DNA of 64,000 bases from Diadema setosum (GCF_964275005.1 NC_092692.1:13402764-13466763), one strand, 5' to 3'. Shown: positions 38,701 through 46,660, counted from the first letter of the stretch. Notes: generated from the letters alone by a model not told the origin. Made by a program: numbers and translations.

Positions 38701-41700
38701 TGCACTTTAGTTAATTTTGCAAGAACCAAGATGATCAAAATTAAAATGCCTGCATTTTGTGCAAAAATTCTTGTCTACACTATATGCATTGAATGCAGTC
38801 ACATGCCACAAAAATTTTTTGCTGTACATTATATCCGGCATGTAGCATCCTATGCCCCATATGTGATTTCACATCATCTGTTCCTTAATCTCATCTCCTG
38901 CCCACCAGCACCAGCATTGCCTTGGATAGTGACCAGTCTGCCGGAAGCCTTGGCTACTCCCTGCTGCTCTACGCCGTCCTGGGAGGATTGAGTGGGGTGT
39001 GCCTGGGTGCTTCCAGTACCCTCGTGCTCATCATCCTCACCGTGCTCTACCTCCTGAAGGTCATTGCACTCCAGGCCAGAGCCCACCTCCTCAAGACCTG
39101 CCTCAACCTGGTATGTTGCCATGGAGATTAGATGTCACTTACTGTATACGCCCTATATTTAGCAAGTCTACTTATGCAAATCGGGACTTCCCGATGATTT
39201 CGCGAGTGGTTACATTCATGATCATTGACAACTGTATTGACAGAGAAATGTATACGTGTGTGTCACATTCATATCGGGATAAGAGTCATTATTTTTGCGT
39301 GTCTTTAATTTTGCAAATACATACTGTAACACGTGACTCGCAAAATTCACTAGAATAAAAACCTCACAAAATATTCAGCGTATACAGTATTCACAAAACT
39401 ATTCCAGACTGTCAGCGTGATATCTATCGTGCAAATCAGACTCCATGAGAACTTTCCCTTTTTACAGCAGACTCCAGATATAAAACACAGGCTTTTATGA
39501 AACAATTAGTAAAGAAATCTTCTGTGGAAGATACAAAAGTTTTACACCAATTGAAGGCCAGTCAGGCTAAATGGGCTAAGAGTTTGCCGGGATGCACCAT
39601 AAAATGTTTAAGTCTTAAACATAAAAATTCATCATATTCTCTAATTGATAACAGGTACTCTGTTTTGAGCAAATCTTGTTATGGGGGAACATTTTCCAGG
39701 GGACAGTTATATTTAGGATAATTGTTGTGGAGTGGGAGATCATTTGTTATTGTTTCTTTTCTACTGTTTCTTCAGTCACAGAGTACTTCAGAACAGGACA
39801 AAGATACACAGCAGAAGGAGCAGACTGCGGAGATTGATGCCAAATCTCAGGAGAACGGATCGGCTCCCTCTGACAAGGAAGCAGCTCCCCCTACTCCACT
39901 AGATGTGGCAAACACCAGTCTCTCTTTTCACTTCTCTGTGATGATATTACTGCTCCTGCTCACGCTGCTCAATGTACCGTCGTTAGCCGTGTGGGTGAAA
40001 AATATGAGGTAAGATGGAGTACCTGAAAGTACCACATAAACCGAACATCACTGGTGTGCCAGTTTTACTTAACTTTAAGATAAAGTAAGGTAAAAAAGAA
40101 ACAGCAGTAATGAAATTGTGTGTCAAAGTCGACAAATATGTCAACAAACTTGGACATACCATCATAGTACTGATAGGAAGGCATAAAGCTCTAATATTTG
40201 GTCAAGGACATGCTTGTCTAGTGTGTATAGGCCCTCTGGCAATTATGTTTTGTCAATTTTTGTCATTTTCTTCCTGGTGATGGTGAGTGTCACCACATGG
40301 CTATTTTCAATGATGATGCAAGGAAACCAAGCTTTTCTTTTTCACAGCTGTATCAAGTGCGCATTATTCTGCTAGGCATGTGGCAATACCATTGAAAAGT
40401 GATGAGGCTTTCAGTCCTTGCGGATCATGTAATATTGTATGCCATTTGATAGTAATGCTCTTTGTGTAATACAGAAGAAGAAGAAGAAAAAAAAATCTTT
40501 TAGTGTCTACTTCCAAAGAGACGTATCTGTGCTGAAGGATACGACAAACATAAAGAAGATTGTAGGTAGAAAAGAAAAACATCTTCCGATTATATATGAC
40601 CGTGCACCTCAAAACGAACATAAAGTCGCACACACTGATTTTGAGTGAGGACTGAAAATAAGTGAAATGGGTCAACCTAGCCGAACTTGACTTTTTCATA
40701 TTTTCTGAAAGAGCGGGTCTTCTTTTACATTATGCTAAAATTTGGTATCATAAAACGGGCAGGAAAGTGTGTTTTTTTTAGCAGTTTATCTCGAACATTT
40801 TTGGTAGAATAGTGTGATTAGGTGTGTCTGTAGAATCCCTTTTTCATTTCTGAAAAACCTTGTCCACACTCTTCACTTTCAACTCTAATAACTTTTGAAA
40901 GGATAGTGCTACTGCTTGAAAGTTGGCATTAATTATGGACAGAATGTAATAATGAGGCATGCTTAATTTCATTTTAATCTGATAATCCCTTCATTGTTGT
41001 TACTCTGGTGGTTTGCTTCCTGTTTTTTGTCCCATTCATTGCACAGCCAGCACGGTTTGGTAAAGATTAAGCGCTTGAATAGACACTGTACTTCAGAGGC
41101 TCTTTTCTCAGTTCACACTTTTCCTGAGTTTGTGCTTTCTTTCCAATATTTAGATAGGTTAGGAGAGTCCATTTGATTTGAGTTATACATCATTTTAAAG
41201 CTTAAAGTCTGCTCTTTCAGAATATGGTCTTAACTAAAAATTCATGTCTGGCGACTTTTTGTTTGTTTTGAGGTGCAGGGTCTCATATTCTCCTCTTCAG
41301 GTAGATACAATATACACAAGATATGCTCATGCAGTATAATTCAACAGAAAAATTGCCCTCTTTATAGTTCACTGCTAAATGTATCAGGATGAAATAAAGA
41401 ATGTTAAGTTTGCAAAGTGTTAAATGGCTAATAGAAACTGCATAGAAACTAAGAGTGAATTATTCAATATGTGGCAATTTAGAAAGGAAAATTACAGTGC
41501 ATAATTTTGTATACAGTGTATAATTTTGTATACAGTGTAAATGTAAACAACAACCAGACGAGTACAGTTGAACCTCTCTTATCCGGCCTCCCTTTATCCG
41601 GATCTCTCTATTATACAGACGCAATCTCGCCGTGATTTTTTTTTTTTTTTAATAATTACGGGAGGAAAGGGGGATTCCCAACTCCTTGAGAACTCCTACA

Positions 41701-43863
41701 CAAACACACATGAATTACATATACTTGATACATTTCTTAATAATTATTTAGGGAAATCATCCCAAGAATTTATAAAAGAAAATGATTTCATTCTTGCAAA
41801 CACGAACCTCTATTTTGGGGGCTGTTACTGAGTGTAACAATGAAAAGGTTGCAGTATACACATTACTACATGTGGTACCACAGTGGGCTACATCAGTACA
41901 TGTGTGTGTATATGTACATGTATAAAGCATTGAGTCTCTCGTATCCGGCCAAATCCCTTATCCGGATGAGCCCCGGTCCCGACTTGTCCGGATACGAGAG
42001 GTTAAACTGTACTGGGAATCGATGTGTTGGGTTTGACGTAGTGATACAGCCTTCTTTGTGAATTTAACATCCATTTCATCATTGCAGACGTGAAGTTTAT
42101 AACCTTGATAGAGATCCAGCACTATACCCTACCCTGGTTGTGCTGGCAGCTCTCTCCGTGCTCCTAGACCCAGCTTACACCGTTCCCAAGAAAGGGTGAG
42201 TATTGATTTTGCAGGCCAACAGATGGGTAGCCCTTCTGCTTGTCTTTGTACCTTGATGTAAGATGTCAATTGCACCATTTGAAGAAGAGCCAACCAGAAG
42301 AACCAGCGAGTTAGGGAATGATGCCAACGTTCATAGGCTCAATTAATATAAAAACTTCATGTGATAATCACAAAAGTCACATGCTAAAACTTTGCAATAT
42401 TTAGAGAATCTGAAAGCATATAATGAAGTACTGGTACAATTAACTTTTGTCAAGTTCATGCATAATTTTTATATTAGCTTTAGATCAAAGCATACATTGT
42501 ATTTTCCCACTCAACAGAAAGTGAATGCAACCGCAAATGGCTTACTTTTGCATACGTAAAATTTTGAAGGCATGCTTTTTCGATCTCAGCAAACGTTTGA
42601 GAGCAAGGTAGAGTACTGTTTTGGCATAGATTTAACATACCTGGTTAACATACCTGGTTGTGGGCGTTAAAGTTATACCGAACTTATTTGCCCCTCTGCT
42701 GCTCCATCATCTGGATACGGTAACTAGCAAACTTTTGTTTTCTGTGCTGTGCGGTTTTAGTGAGAACATGAGCATAAGAATTGTTGTTCGGGGTTGTATT
42801 TGTCCTTTTTTGATTTCCATGCTTTCTCCAAGCTGGATTTGAAAGAGCTGAGTGATGTACTGTTTACCACAAAGTCCAGGAGATTGTTCCATTTCGTGAT
42901 GATACGCTGTGAGAAGACATTTGACCGTTTTTTAGTTTTGCATCTGTTCTTCGTTACCTTGAACTTGTGCCCTCTAGTCCTGTTGTCAGTTCTCAAGTTA
43001 AAAAACTTGCTTAGTCTAATGTCTTCCAGCCCATTCATAATCTTGAACGTTTGGATAAGATCTGTTCTGTGTCTGCGGTAACTTAATGAAGGTAATTTCA
43101 GTTCTGCTAGTCTCTCCGGATATGTGAGATTTCTGAGGTTGGGTATTGACTTGGTTGCTCGTCTCTGGACTTTCTCTATCTTCTGTGTATCCCTTTTCAA
43201 GCAAGGGTGCCATATCTGGGAGCAATACTCAAGTGATGGGCGTACTATAGATTTGTAGAGTTGAGTGAATGATCGTTCATCTAGTGAAGAAAATGATCGT
43301 TTGGTAATACCCATCTTACGATTTGAACTTGCTGTGATGATGTCTACATGAGTTGAGAATTTCAGCTGATTGTCGAACGTTACACCTAAATCATTTAAAG
43401 TATATTTCTTTCACCAAAACCTTACAGGAAATTTCTGATCAATGTGAAGTATCCATATCCTACCATACATATACATCATTGAATCGGGGCTGATCATGAG
43501 TGGGCGTGTCTACCCGTTCCAATTCTGCGGAGGTCTTCCTTTACATTCCAGCCATTAGCCACTGTACATAGCTTCAGATGTAAAAGAAAAACGTATTTGT
43601 ATATAACGTGTTTGCCATGAAATTGCAGAATTAGATAAATATCAAATATCAAATATCAAATGCCAAAGATCGCACCTCACCACTGACATCCTCATGTCTG
43701 GTCCTTCATTCCTTTCAGGCCGCTGACCAAAGCGATAGCCCTGATCGTCCACGTCTTCTGCGTGGCTGCCTTGCTCTTCGGCATGGACACGATGTACCGC
43801 CTCTCCTACTACATCGCTGCCACCGTCCTCCTGCTGGCCGTCAACCAGGTCGTCTCGTCTTGA
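3167..43863 (+). CDS. PGAP1: GPI inositol-deacylase PGAP1, 21 coding exons
   Basis: Removes the inositol-linked acyl chain from GPI anchors in the ER membrane after attachment to protein. Exons: 3167-3298, 6327-6418, 8548-8612, 10277-10402, 10995-11086, 11963-12109, 12908-13051, 13634-13686, 15062-15128, 15759-15867, 16673-17001, 17573-17648, 18996-19130, 20064-20275, 36549-36642, 37448-37544, 38067-38240, 38909-39110, 39776-40008, 42088-42195, 43719-43863. All introns are GT-AG and phases close to 943 residues (human about 922). Residues 6-24 are an N-terminal membrane segment, followed by the family motif CxMSYMWExPEY. The lipase elbow GHSKGG has Ser168, with Lys where human has Met; exon 5 ends exactly after that Lys. 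TPHVAPV, VRSGLT and STDHxxIVW (276-284) are also conserved. The C-terminal third (from about 593) has many hydrophobic segments, as in the family. Intron 14 is 16.3 kb and holds an antisense gene. Assigned by remembered alignment to human PGAP1. Confidence 0.96.
4371..4709. mobile_element. MITE with long TIRs, split by a second MITE
   Basis: The arms at 4371-4402 and about 4677-4709 are near-perfect inverted copies (AATTTGCTTCAGAATGGTCT and its complement outward). Between them lies a complete copy of another MITE (4401-4613). Removing that copy with one TA leaves a 126-bp inverted-repeat element, so the insertion order is readable. Confidence 0.8.
4401..4613. mobile_element. MITE family A (TACTGTAAAAGTGGA ends)
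   Basis: The termini TACTGTAAAAGTGGA and TCCACTTTTACAGTA are inverted copies about 213 bp apart, bounded by TA, suggesting a Tc1/mariner-type non-autonomous element. The interior is rich in TTTCGCG words. Other copies in the window: 19622-19818, 36255-36472, 51013-51226 (inverted) and 55511-55692. It sits inside another MITE in PGAP1 intron 1. Confidence 0.85.
6610..6741. repeat. 41-bp tandem repeat, three copies
   Basis: Three identical 41-bp units (6610-6650, 6651-6691, 6692-6732) start GTGAAGCAGATCCTTTTATA, followed by a partial unit. It lies in PGAP1 intron 2, about 190 bp after exon 2. The identity of the copies points to recent amplification. Confidence 0.95.
8258..8506. mobile_element. 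MITE family B (TACTGTATACGCC ends)
   Basis: The termini TTGTATACGCC and GGTGTATGCAGTA are inverted, with TTTCGCGA-rich subterminal blocks. Related copies are at 39140-39389 and 47273-47516, in the opposite internal orientation. It resembles family A in length and in CG-containing words but has a different sequence. PGAP1 intron 2, just before exon 3. Confidence 0.75.
8704..8800. repeat. Short inverted repeat (hairpin)
   Basis: Arms of about 35 bp around TTTGTGCTTGAATCTCTGAC and its complement flank a short spacer. The arms include CCCCGTTTA/TAAACGGGG, which is also the end motif of the larger GC-rich element beginning here. It lies about 90 bp downstream of PGAP1 exon 3. Confidence 0.75.
8992..9560. 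mobile_element. Nested TIR element (middle layer)
   Basis: The arms TTAGTCTGGCTTCCAGACCC (8992-9011) and GGGTCTGGAAACCAGACTAA (9541-9560) are inverted with one mismatch. It lies inside the GC-rich element and is interrupted by a TTAA-flanked element at 9081-9462. Confidence 0.7.
9081..9462. mobile_element. TTAA-flanked MITE (inner layer)
   Basis: TTAA at 9077-9080 and 9463-9466 bounds a 382-bp body beginning AGGGACTGTACAGTACTGGT, with a diverged inverted arm at the other end. Long similar inverted arms around GGATATCTCAGCCATTT fill much of the body. A TTAA duplication points to the piggyBac or Kolobok type of transposase. Confidence 0.75.
10605..10715 (+). pseudogene. Decayed partial duplicate of PGAP1 exon 4
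   Basis: This intron 4 segment resembles the end of exon 4 and the first part of intron 4 (about 10,345-10,475). Shared runs include GAGCTGAA, the ACAAACGGATGAGTGG/ACAGACGGGTAAGTGG junction, TCAAAGTTTGTTT and TAGCATTGC. The donor GTAAGT of the real exon is not preserved in the copy, so splicing would not use it. I infer a local duplication followed by decay. Confidence 0.55.
13587..13621. repeat. (CTGT)n microsatellite beside exon 8
   Basis: About eight CTGT units end 12 bp before the first base of PGAP1 exon 8, so the repeat forms most of the polypyrimidine tract of that 3' splice site. Length changes here would alter the splice-site context. Confidence 0.9.
13950..14653. mobile_element. 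Family C TIR element, copy 1 (about 700 bp)
   Basis: The ends GTGACTGCATCACAAAACC and GGTCTTGTGATGCAGGGTCAC are inverted. The body matches two other copies (40597-41285 and 47741-48434) along most of its length. Shared landmarks include AACTTTTGAAAGGATAGTGC, TCATGAACAGAATGTG and AATCCCTTCATTG. No open frame of note, so non-autonomous. PGAP1 intron 8. Confidence 0.8.
16194..16421. mobile_element. Possible MITE, family A-like
   Basis: It starts TACTGTAAACGTCAATACTTTCGC and ends near ATAGTACAG after ACCGTGAAAATTTCTGC. The pattern of ends and CG words resembles families A and B, but the match is weak. An ATT/T-rich run (about 16,209-16,248) interrupts it. Confidence 0.35.
18131..18326. mobile_element. 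MITE with telomere-like core
   Basis: The arms ACATGTGCTTCTGCGACAAT and (inverted) ACATTTACTCCTGCGACAAC bound about 196 bp. The core carries degenerate CCTAAT/CCCTAA repeats (18,207-18,280). A short similar GGATTAGGATTAGGG patch is at 7,051-7,066. This is an interstitial repeat inside a transposon, not a telomere. PGAP1 intron 12. Confidence 0.55.
18484..18990. repeat. 500-bp polypyrimidine (TCC)n tract before exon 13
   Basis: Almost uninterrupted C and T on the + strand, mainly TCC and TTCC units, running to within a few bases of the exon 13 acceptor (CACAG, ending 18,995). Both strands are open over long distances but encode only S/P/L-rich or E/R-rich low complexity. Such mirror-like purine-pyrimidine tracts can form triplex DNA. 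Here it also acts as an extreme polypyrimidine tract. Confidence 0.9.
19131..19363. repeat. Tandem duplication of about 118 bp at start of intron 13
   Basis: Two diverged units (about 19131-19248 and 19249-19363) share CACCTTGCATGGTGT, AGTCCA, TTCCAGTACACTCAA and CAAGCTAG. The first unit begins at the donor site of exon 13. The second begins GTGTAATTC, so its donor-like position is lost. Confidence 0.85.
19622..19818. mobile_element. MITE family A copy (diverged)
   Basis: It starts TACTGTAAAAGTGGATTAT. The interior follows 4401-4613 (for example CTTCTGGTTGCGCGAAAAT) and the right end CACTTATAAAGTA is decayed. Most CG words have become TG or CA, as expected of an older, methylated copy. PGAP1 intron 13. 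Confidence 0.75.
20671..20797. mobile_element. Short MITE, GGGGGGTGTTTCATCAA ends
   Basis: A 127-bp element with near-perfect TIRs of about 35 bp (GGGGGGTGTTTCATCAATTT). The core contains GATTGGCTGAGA, a word also found in another foldback at 22811-22957. Non-coding and non-autonomous. Confidence 0.8.
21130..21502. mobile_element. TTAA MITE family D, left end lost
   Basis: Matches the right half and centre of 58317-58874 closely (CTCATCCAGCGGTTCCAACA, GATTGTCCGATTTTCCTCAA, CACTGATGTGTTCTACTAAT) and ends at TTAA (21503-21506). The left inverted arm is missing. Confidence 0.8.
22137..22320. repeat. Diverged direct repeat, 135-bp period
   Basis: Two copies of about 40 bp sharing GGCAAATTCTCATA, TTAACA and TAAAAAT begin near 22,137 and 22,272. 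The intervening sequence is unrelated to anything else I can see. Confidence 0.5.
22811..22957. mobile_element. Short foldback MITE
   Basis: The ends GGGGCATTTTATGAAG and CTTTATGAAATGCCC are inverted, with an inner TTTGTCAG/CTGACAAA pairing. The core has GATTGGCTGAGAG, shared with the 127-bp MITE at 20671. A TTTG/CAAA hairpin (about 22,723-22,780) precedes it. Confidence 0.7.
23597..23968. mobile_element. Two abutting foldback elements
   Basis: The first (23597-23798) has ends TGTGTTATAAAATGGGC and GCCTATTTTATAACACA, with an inner GAGCCATGCGT/ACGCATGGCTC hairpin. The second (about 23789-23968) has arms ACAAATGATGCACAGG and CCTGTGCATCATTTGTAT, with inner GAGAATTGGAT/ATCCAATTCTC. They share a few bases at the junction, so one may have inserted at the end of the other. 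Confidence 0.7.
25662..25946 (-). pseudogene. Possible coding relic on the - strand
   Basis: An open - strand frame of about 94 codons runs from next to a MITE (25951-26035) to a TAA at 25662. Its composition is protein-like rather than low complexity, with pieces such as [25 protein letters not shown] and [19 protein letters not shown]. The LPWKL pattern weakly recalls MATH/TRAF-like domains, but I cannot assign a family. A second stretch on the - strand at 26,197-26,397 (with [13 protein letters not shown]) is also open but in no connected frame. It lies downstream of the nested gene on the same strand, so it could be that gene's 3' region, an extra exon or a decayed domain. The + strand is also open here, which lowers confidence. 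Confidence 0.25.
25951..26035. mobile_element. 85-bp TTAA-flanked MITE
   Basis: TTAA at 25947-25950 and 26036-26039 bounds inverted ends CCCGTTGAGGAC and GTCCTCAACGGG. The core contains the palindrome CGAGTATACTCG. A diverged copy in inverted orientation is at about 56404-56480. Very short for a TTAA element. Confidence 0.8.
26679..27947 (-). CDS. Unrecognised 422-residue protein, nested antisense in PGAP1 intron 14
   Basis: A single uninterrupted frame of 422 codons in GC-richer DNA. The ATG at 27947 has a good context (AGCATGG). I do not recognise the family. Residues 1-60 are acidic and serine-rich. Residues 61-131 hold the motifs [18 protein letters not shown] and [11 protein letters not shown]. 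Residues 132-168 look like a charged helix or coiled coil ([18 protein letters not shown]), followed by an acidic stretch (171-190), a basic stretch (KRRMRRLK, 199-206) and [15 protein letters not shown] (211-225). From about 230 to the end it is polar, basic and probably disordered. There is no signal peptide or membrane segment, so it is probably cytosolic or nuclear. It may be a retrogene or a gene with introns only in its 5' UTR. A CAG near 27,756 resembles a 3' splice site, so the first 63 residues are less certain. Confidence 0.75.
   Translation of the reverse strand: MATGQDNGDKDYTLEAEGGSVLSSNDSELSVDLSLKESATHSAEILGDSSTSPPFLTHLPHHRRASCPFIMARDKEHLNYLVTGSRTLPEPVVSRAYRSLTDHRTPLLLQHEPKSRRMLSYYDYVPSRKVFSERDQFVRDQNREILKFELMIEDQRKQQEAIAMERKLLGDDSDEVEGNDEKAEEVVNEEQVYQEIMMKRRMRRLKVNDNTYQGLFPQMYQYEFGQGEKDRQKHPVTNNAHKGRAGPKGGESHSLVRRGSKHGSQLSEHHGDKETKSGQNGNNRSSVGSDDTAQLQRRPGVARRLSHTGHRLERTGTKTRLDPPNTLSASSDRRQKTSSVPSSDPGVHTAGMKLQVINAMRPQFKNPHRMDSGTTGVTNVPSSPRHAKPLPVSKPSHALQRSISVGNGNPTRTSMPADAIRH
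30060..30300 (-). promoter_or_regulatory. Possible promoter of the nested gene
   Basis: A locally GC-richer patch with several CG dinucleotides, about 2.2 kb upstream of the nested gene's ATG. On the - strand it contains CTTATAAAG (about 30,180-30,188), a TATA-like word. No spliced leader exon could be proven, so this is a positional guess. Confidence 0.2.
30533..33446. mobile_element. 2.9-kb TIR DNA transposon, non-coding
   Basis: The ends GAAGGGGTCGGTGCATTATA (30533 onward) and its complement (ending 33446) are inverted over about 33 bp with one mismatch. Both are flanked by AAAT (30529-30532 and 33447-33450), a 4-bp target duplication. Subterminal words recur inside: GCTAAGCCACA near both ends and GGGTTAGCA at several sites. 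Internal direct repeats around TGAAAACGTTCATATGGG lie near 31,340 and 32,225. I see no transposase frame, so it looks like a non-autonomous derivative. The superfamily is uncertain; 4-bp duplications are known for Sola1/2 and Chapaev types. Confidence 0.8.
34031..34084. repeat. (TTC)n microsatellite
   Basis: About 17 TTC/CTT units in PGAP1 intron 14. Confidence 0.95.
34402..34496. repeat. 33-bp direct repeat, 62-bp spacing
   Basis: A perfect 33-bp run beginning CAGTCTTGATCAAATACATA occurs twice, separated by AG-rich sequence. The copies are identical, so the duplication is recent. Confidence 0.9.
35711..35775. repeat. (AG)n and (AC)n microsatellites
   Basis: About 14 AG units followed closely by an ACGC/AC dinucleotide run. 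Confidence 0.95.
35966..36169. mobile_element. MITE with TACTGTA ends
   Basis: Starts TACTGTATGAGCTGTTATTT and ends, inverted, AACAGCTTATAAAATACAGTA. About 204 bp with no coding content. The end motif is shared with families A and B but the body differs. PGAP1 intron 14. Confidence 0.65.
36255..36472. mobile_element. MITE family A copy
   Basis: Starts TACTGTAAAAGTGGATATTT and ends near TTTCCACCTTTACA. The body follows 4401-4613 (CTTCTGGTTGCGCGAAATGC). It lies only 76 bp upstream of PGAP1 exon 15. Confidence 0.8.
38678..38846. mobile_element. Decayed copy of the 46213 MITE
   Basis: Reads like the inverse of 46213-46433 with most CG words lost: ACTGTAAAACCAGAAATTTT, then AATTAAAATGC and TATATGCATTGAATGCA. 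The far end is not recognisable. PGAP1 intron 17. Confidence 0.6.
39140..39389. mobile_element. MITE family B copy
   Basis: The termini TACTGTATACGCC and GGCGTATACAGTA-like (CAGCGTATACAGTA) are inverted. The body matches 47273-47516 (TCGGGACTTCCCGATGATTT). It begins 29 bp into PGAP1 intron 18. Confidence 0.8.
40597..41285. mobile_element. Family C TIR element, copy 2
   Basis: The ends TGACCGTGCACCTCAAAAC and GTTTTGAGGTGCAGGGTC are inverted. The body is collinear with 13950-14653 and inverse to 47741-48434. No transposase frame. PGAP1 intron 19. Confidence 0.85.
41565..42009. mobile_element. Pogo/Tigger-like MITE
   Basis: The inverted ends CAGTTGAACCTCTCTTATCC and CGAGAGGTTAAACTG are flanked by TA (41563-41564 and 42010-42011), with repeated TATCCGG words just inside. 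This is the terminal style of pogo/Tigger elements. The 445-bp body has no transposase. PGAP1 intron 19, 78 bp before exon 20. Confidence 0.8.
42633..43412 (-). mobile_element. CR1-like LINE, 3' fragment
   Basis: On the - strand an open frame of at least 217 codons (about 43,408-42,757) encodes the C-terminal part of a non-LTR reverse transcriptase. Typical motifs are [54 protein letters not shown] and a final [13 protein letters not shown]. Upstream of the first ATG the frame continues ([15 protein letters not shown]). The catalytic part of the RT and the endonuclease are absent, so the element is 5'-truncated. Its 3' end carries two copies of ACCAGGTATGTTA, like the short tandem tails of CR1/L2 elements. 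It sits in PGAP1 intron 20, antisense to the gene. The intact frame suggests fairly recent insertion. Confidence 0.85.
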
Positions 43864-44014
43864 TGATACCTTCTACCTGCCCGCAACTAATAGGTGCCCC
43901 GCCCATATTATGCATAGCAAAATGATCTTGTGCCTGCTCCACTTCTGCCCAACCATGGAGGCAGACTCGATTAATCGTCTTGTGACCAGACAGCCAATTT
44001 TCCTTGTATGCTCC

Positions 44015-45198
44015 TGTTACGACCAAAATCACTCTGAGAATGATCGCACAAAAGAAACAATCAACTAATGTTCAGGCGGTTTATTAACAGTGATATTGTG
44101 GGTACAGACTCGTAATCGGTTTTCACATCAGTACAATAATGATCAATAGAAACAATTATAAATTGGTAAGGGAATCACTTACACGTATTGCATGCAATAT
44201 CCCTGGAAATCAAATAATCCCCTGAGAATGTCCAGATACGATGTTCGATGCACAGATGAATGATCCTTGACGCACCGACGAATTAATCCTCCGACGTAAC
44301 TCCAGAGGCACTGGTTGCAATAATCCACGTTATAATTCCAGGGTAAAGTCCACGATATATGTCCACAGCATAATGTTCACAGCGAAACTTCAAAATCCAA
44401 ACGTTATGATGACCACGTCCAGTTGATGCGTTGAATAATGATTCACTTTATAATGTCCAGCAAGGAATCCAGCCCGTCACAGCTTTGCCGTAATAATGTC
44501 CATTGACACTAAAATATGGAGTCTATCTCCAACGTAGGCAAATTAATTCTCTGCAGGCAAAATGTCTCCCAGGCCTTATCTCCACAAACACAGTTTGTAT
44601 AGCAGGTCAGCAGGTAACACAGGACTGACTATAACAAGTCGCTTCAAAGCCAGAAGTGACGTAACTCTCAGAGCAGAGGTGTTGGGTACTCTGTCTACCT
44701 CAGAATTTCTCCGGCTTATATACTATCCATTCACCCCTTTCTAGTACATTCTGTAATTTTCTCCAACCTGGGGCCACATACCTGAACATACTAGCAAGTC
44801 CAAGTTCCAGGAATCCAGGAATCCTGGATGACTCACTGCCTAATATGTGCATAACATCATTGCCAAAATTAACTACCAATCACATTGGGTTACAAGGGCA
44901 GTGCCTCACTCAACCAGCACTTCCTAGAATATTCTGGAATGGGTTAAGTCATTCTAGATTGAGTGAGCTATAATGTATTTCCTGTCACATGCATACATGT
45001 ACTGTAGCTACATTTTATACTATGTAGAAAATTCTCCACTGATCTGGTCAGCCTGTATGTACTATATCTATATCATATAGAATGTTCTCCATTAATCTGG
45101 TCACCCAGTGTACATACAATGTACACATTAAACCAACCATGCATACAGCCTTGATACATTATACATGTACATAACTAGTTGTGTGTACATCTGTGACA
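44015..45198. mobile_element. Apparent solo LTR (1.18 kb) of an LTR retrotransposon
   Basis: The sequence from TGTTACGACC (44015) to CTGTGACA (45198) starts TG and ends CA and is flanked on both sides by GCTCC (44010-44014 and 45199-45203), a 5-bp target duplication. There is no internal gene region or primer-binding site, so it looks like a single LTR left by recombination. The TGTTAC start and 5-bp duplication suit the Gypsy group, but this is inference. It begins 151 bp after the PGAP1 stop, in the probable 3' UTR. The intact flanking duplication suggests moderate age. A 60-bp internal duplication (GAxxATTCTCCA...CTGGTCA, about 45,028-45,107) is present. Confidence 0.6.
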
Positions 45199-45373
45199 GC
45201 TCCATATGTTTCAGTATGTGTCACTTTATGCAATGCAAAGAATACTGTCTCGATCAAAGGTAGCGAAAGTGAAGCAATCATCCCTTATATATACTCAATG
45301 AAGTGTACATTGGAGTTCTCCTGGCGGTTGAGCCAACTCTGCTGAACTCATTATGGTAGCCTGCAAACTCAAA

Positions 45374-45406
<33 letters not shown>

Positions 45407-45627
45407 GTGTTGTATTATTCTAAAAGTAAATGATCTACATAAATACTGGTTGGTGATTGGTCATAATGCGATCACGTGACTAATGTAGCGTGGATCGAAA
45501 TCGTTATATTGCCTGCAGTGACATCACATCAGGTAATGTGATTCCAGAATTTAACTGGCTGCTATTTGACAGGTCTGGAACAAAATGACGCACATTTATG
45601 TACATGTAGACCATATAATATGACAAA

Positions 45628-45807
45628 TATTGCCTTGTTTGTCATTGTAATATAACACTTGATAGTCCTATGGGAGATATATTTCCCTCAAGGCAATATT
45701 TTCCCCTGGTGCTGAGCACTTTGGGGAAAATGTATCGTCTTGGGGAAATATAATTCCCAAAGGACTGACAAATGTTATATAACACCTCAAAAAGGGCAAT
45801 ATCTGTA
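45628..45807. mobile_element. Foldback MITE
   Basis: Long imperfect inverted arms run inward from AATATTGCC/GGCAATAT through ATATAACA/TGTTATAT, AGTCCT/AGGACT and GAAATATA blocks. There is a GCTGAGCAC-containing loop. No coding content. Confidence 0.65.
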
Positions 45808-46212
45808 TAATATAGTCCTCACTGCCGTGGCTAATCCATTGTATAATTCTTGTATGTCTGGTCTATCCCACAAGATACAATATAGCTTCCAATGTATACT
45901 ACAATTATACAACATATCAAATCTAATTCTTACAAAATATTTCAGTGTCCCACTCATATTTGTGTTTGAGTTGGCAAAAAGTTCTTATTTTCCTGAATCA
46001 CATCAGTTGGGTTCTTTGTCCATCACCTATCATTTCTCTCTTAAATTCCCCGCTTCATAGTATATTGTCAAATTTCTGCCCTATGGCTTTCTTTGGTGAC
46101 TGTCTGTGCTGACAGATTTTCTCTTTCTTATTAAAATGGTCAGTTCTTCATCGCTATTGCTGTTTAGTAGTGCCAGCACTTCACTGCTTTCAAGTGTGAA
46201 TTAAGTGATATA

Positions 46213-46433
46213 TACTGTAAAACATGATATATTCGCGGCACGAAATTTTCGCGAATTGGAGCCGACGGCCTTTTTCGCGGCAAGAAATTTTCGCGAATTG
46301 CCACTTGCGTTCAATGCATATAATGTAGATAAGAAATTTCGCGTGCATTTTAATTTCGCGAATCTTGGCGCTCGCGAAATTCGCGATATTAAAATGCACG
46401 CGAACATTTCTCGTTTTACAGTATATACACATA
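46213..46433. mobile_element. MITE, TACTGTAAAAC ends, CG-rich
   Basis: The ends TACTGTAAAACATGA and CGTTTTACAGTA are inverted with TA borders. The body is full of TTCGCGAA-type words, including two AAATTTTCGCGAATTG units. This is the least decayed member; a decayed copy is at 38678-38846. Structure parallels families A and B. Confidence 0.8.
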
Positions 46434-46660
46434 TTTACCCAAACCTTCACTTTCAGAACCACTGCATGAGTTGAGTTCTGCCAGATATTTGGTGAATATG
46501 GAATGATGCAACCAAGGCACAACACTTCTTGATTAAATTACCCTGCTGATACTGGTTGCAATAGCTACTAGCCGTTAAGTGGTCCTTTAGCTTATCTGCC
46601 AACACATATGCAAGTTTTGTATATTAACAAGCTGTCATTTTAGTTTTGTTAAACATAATG

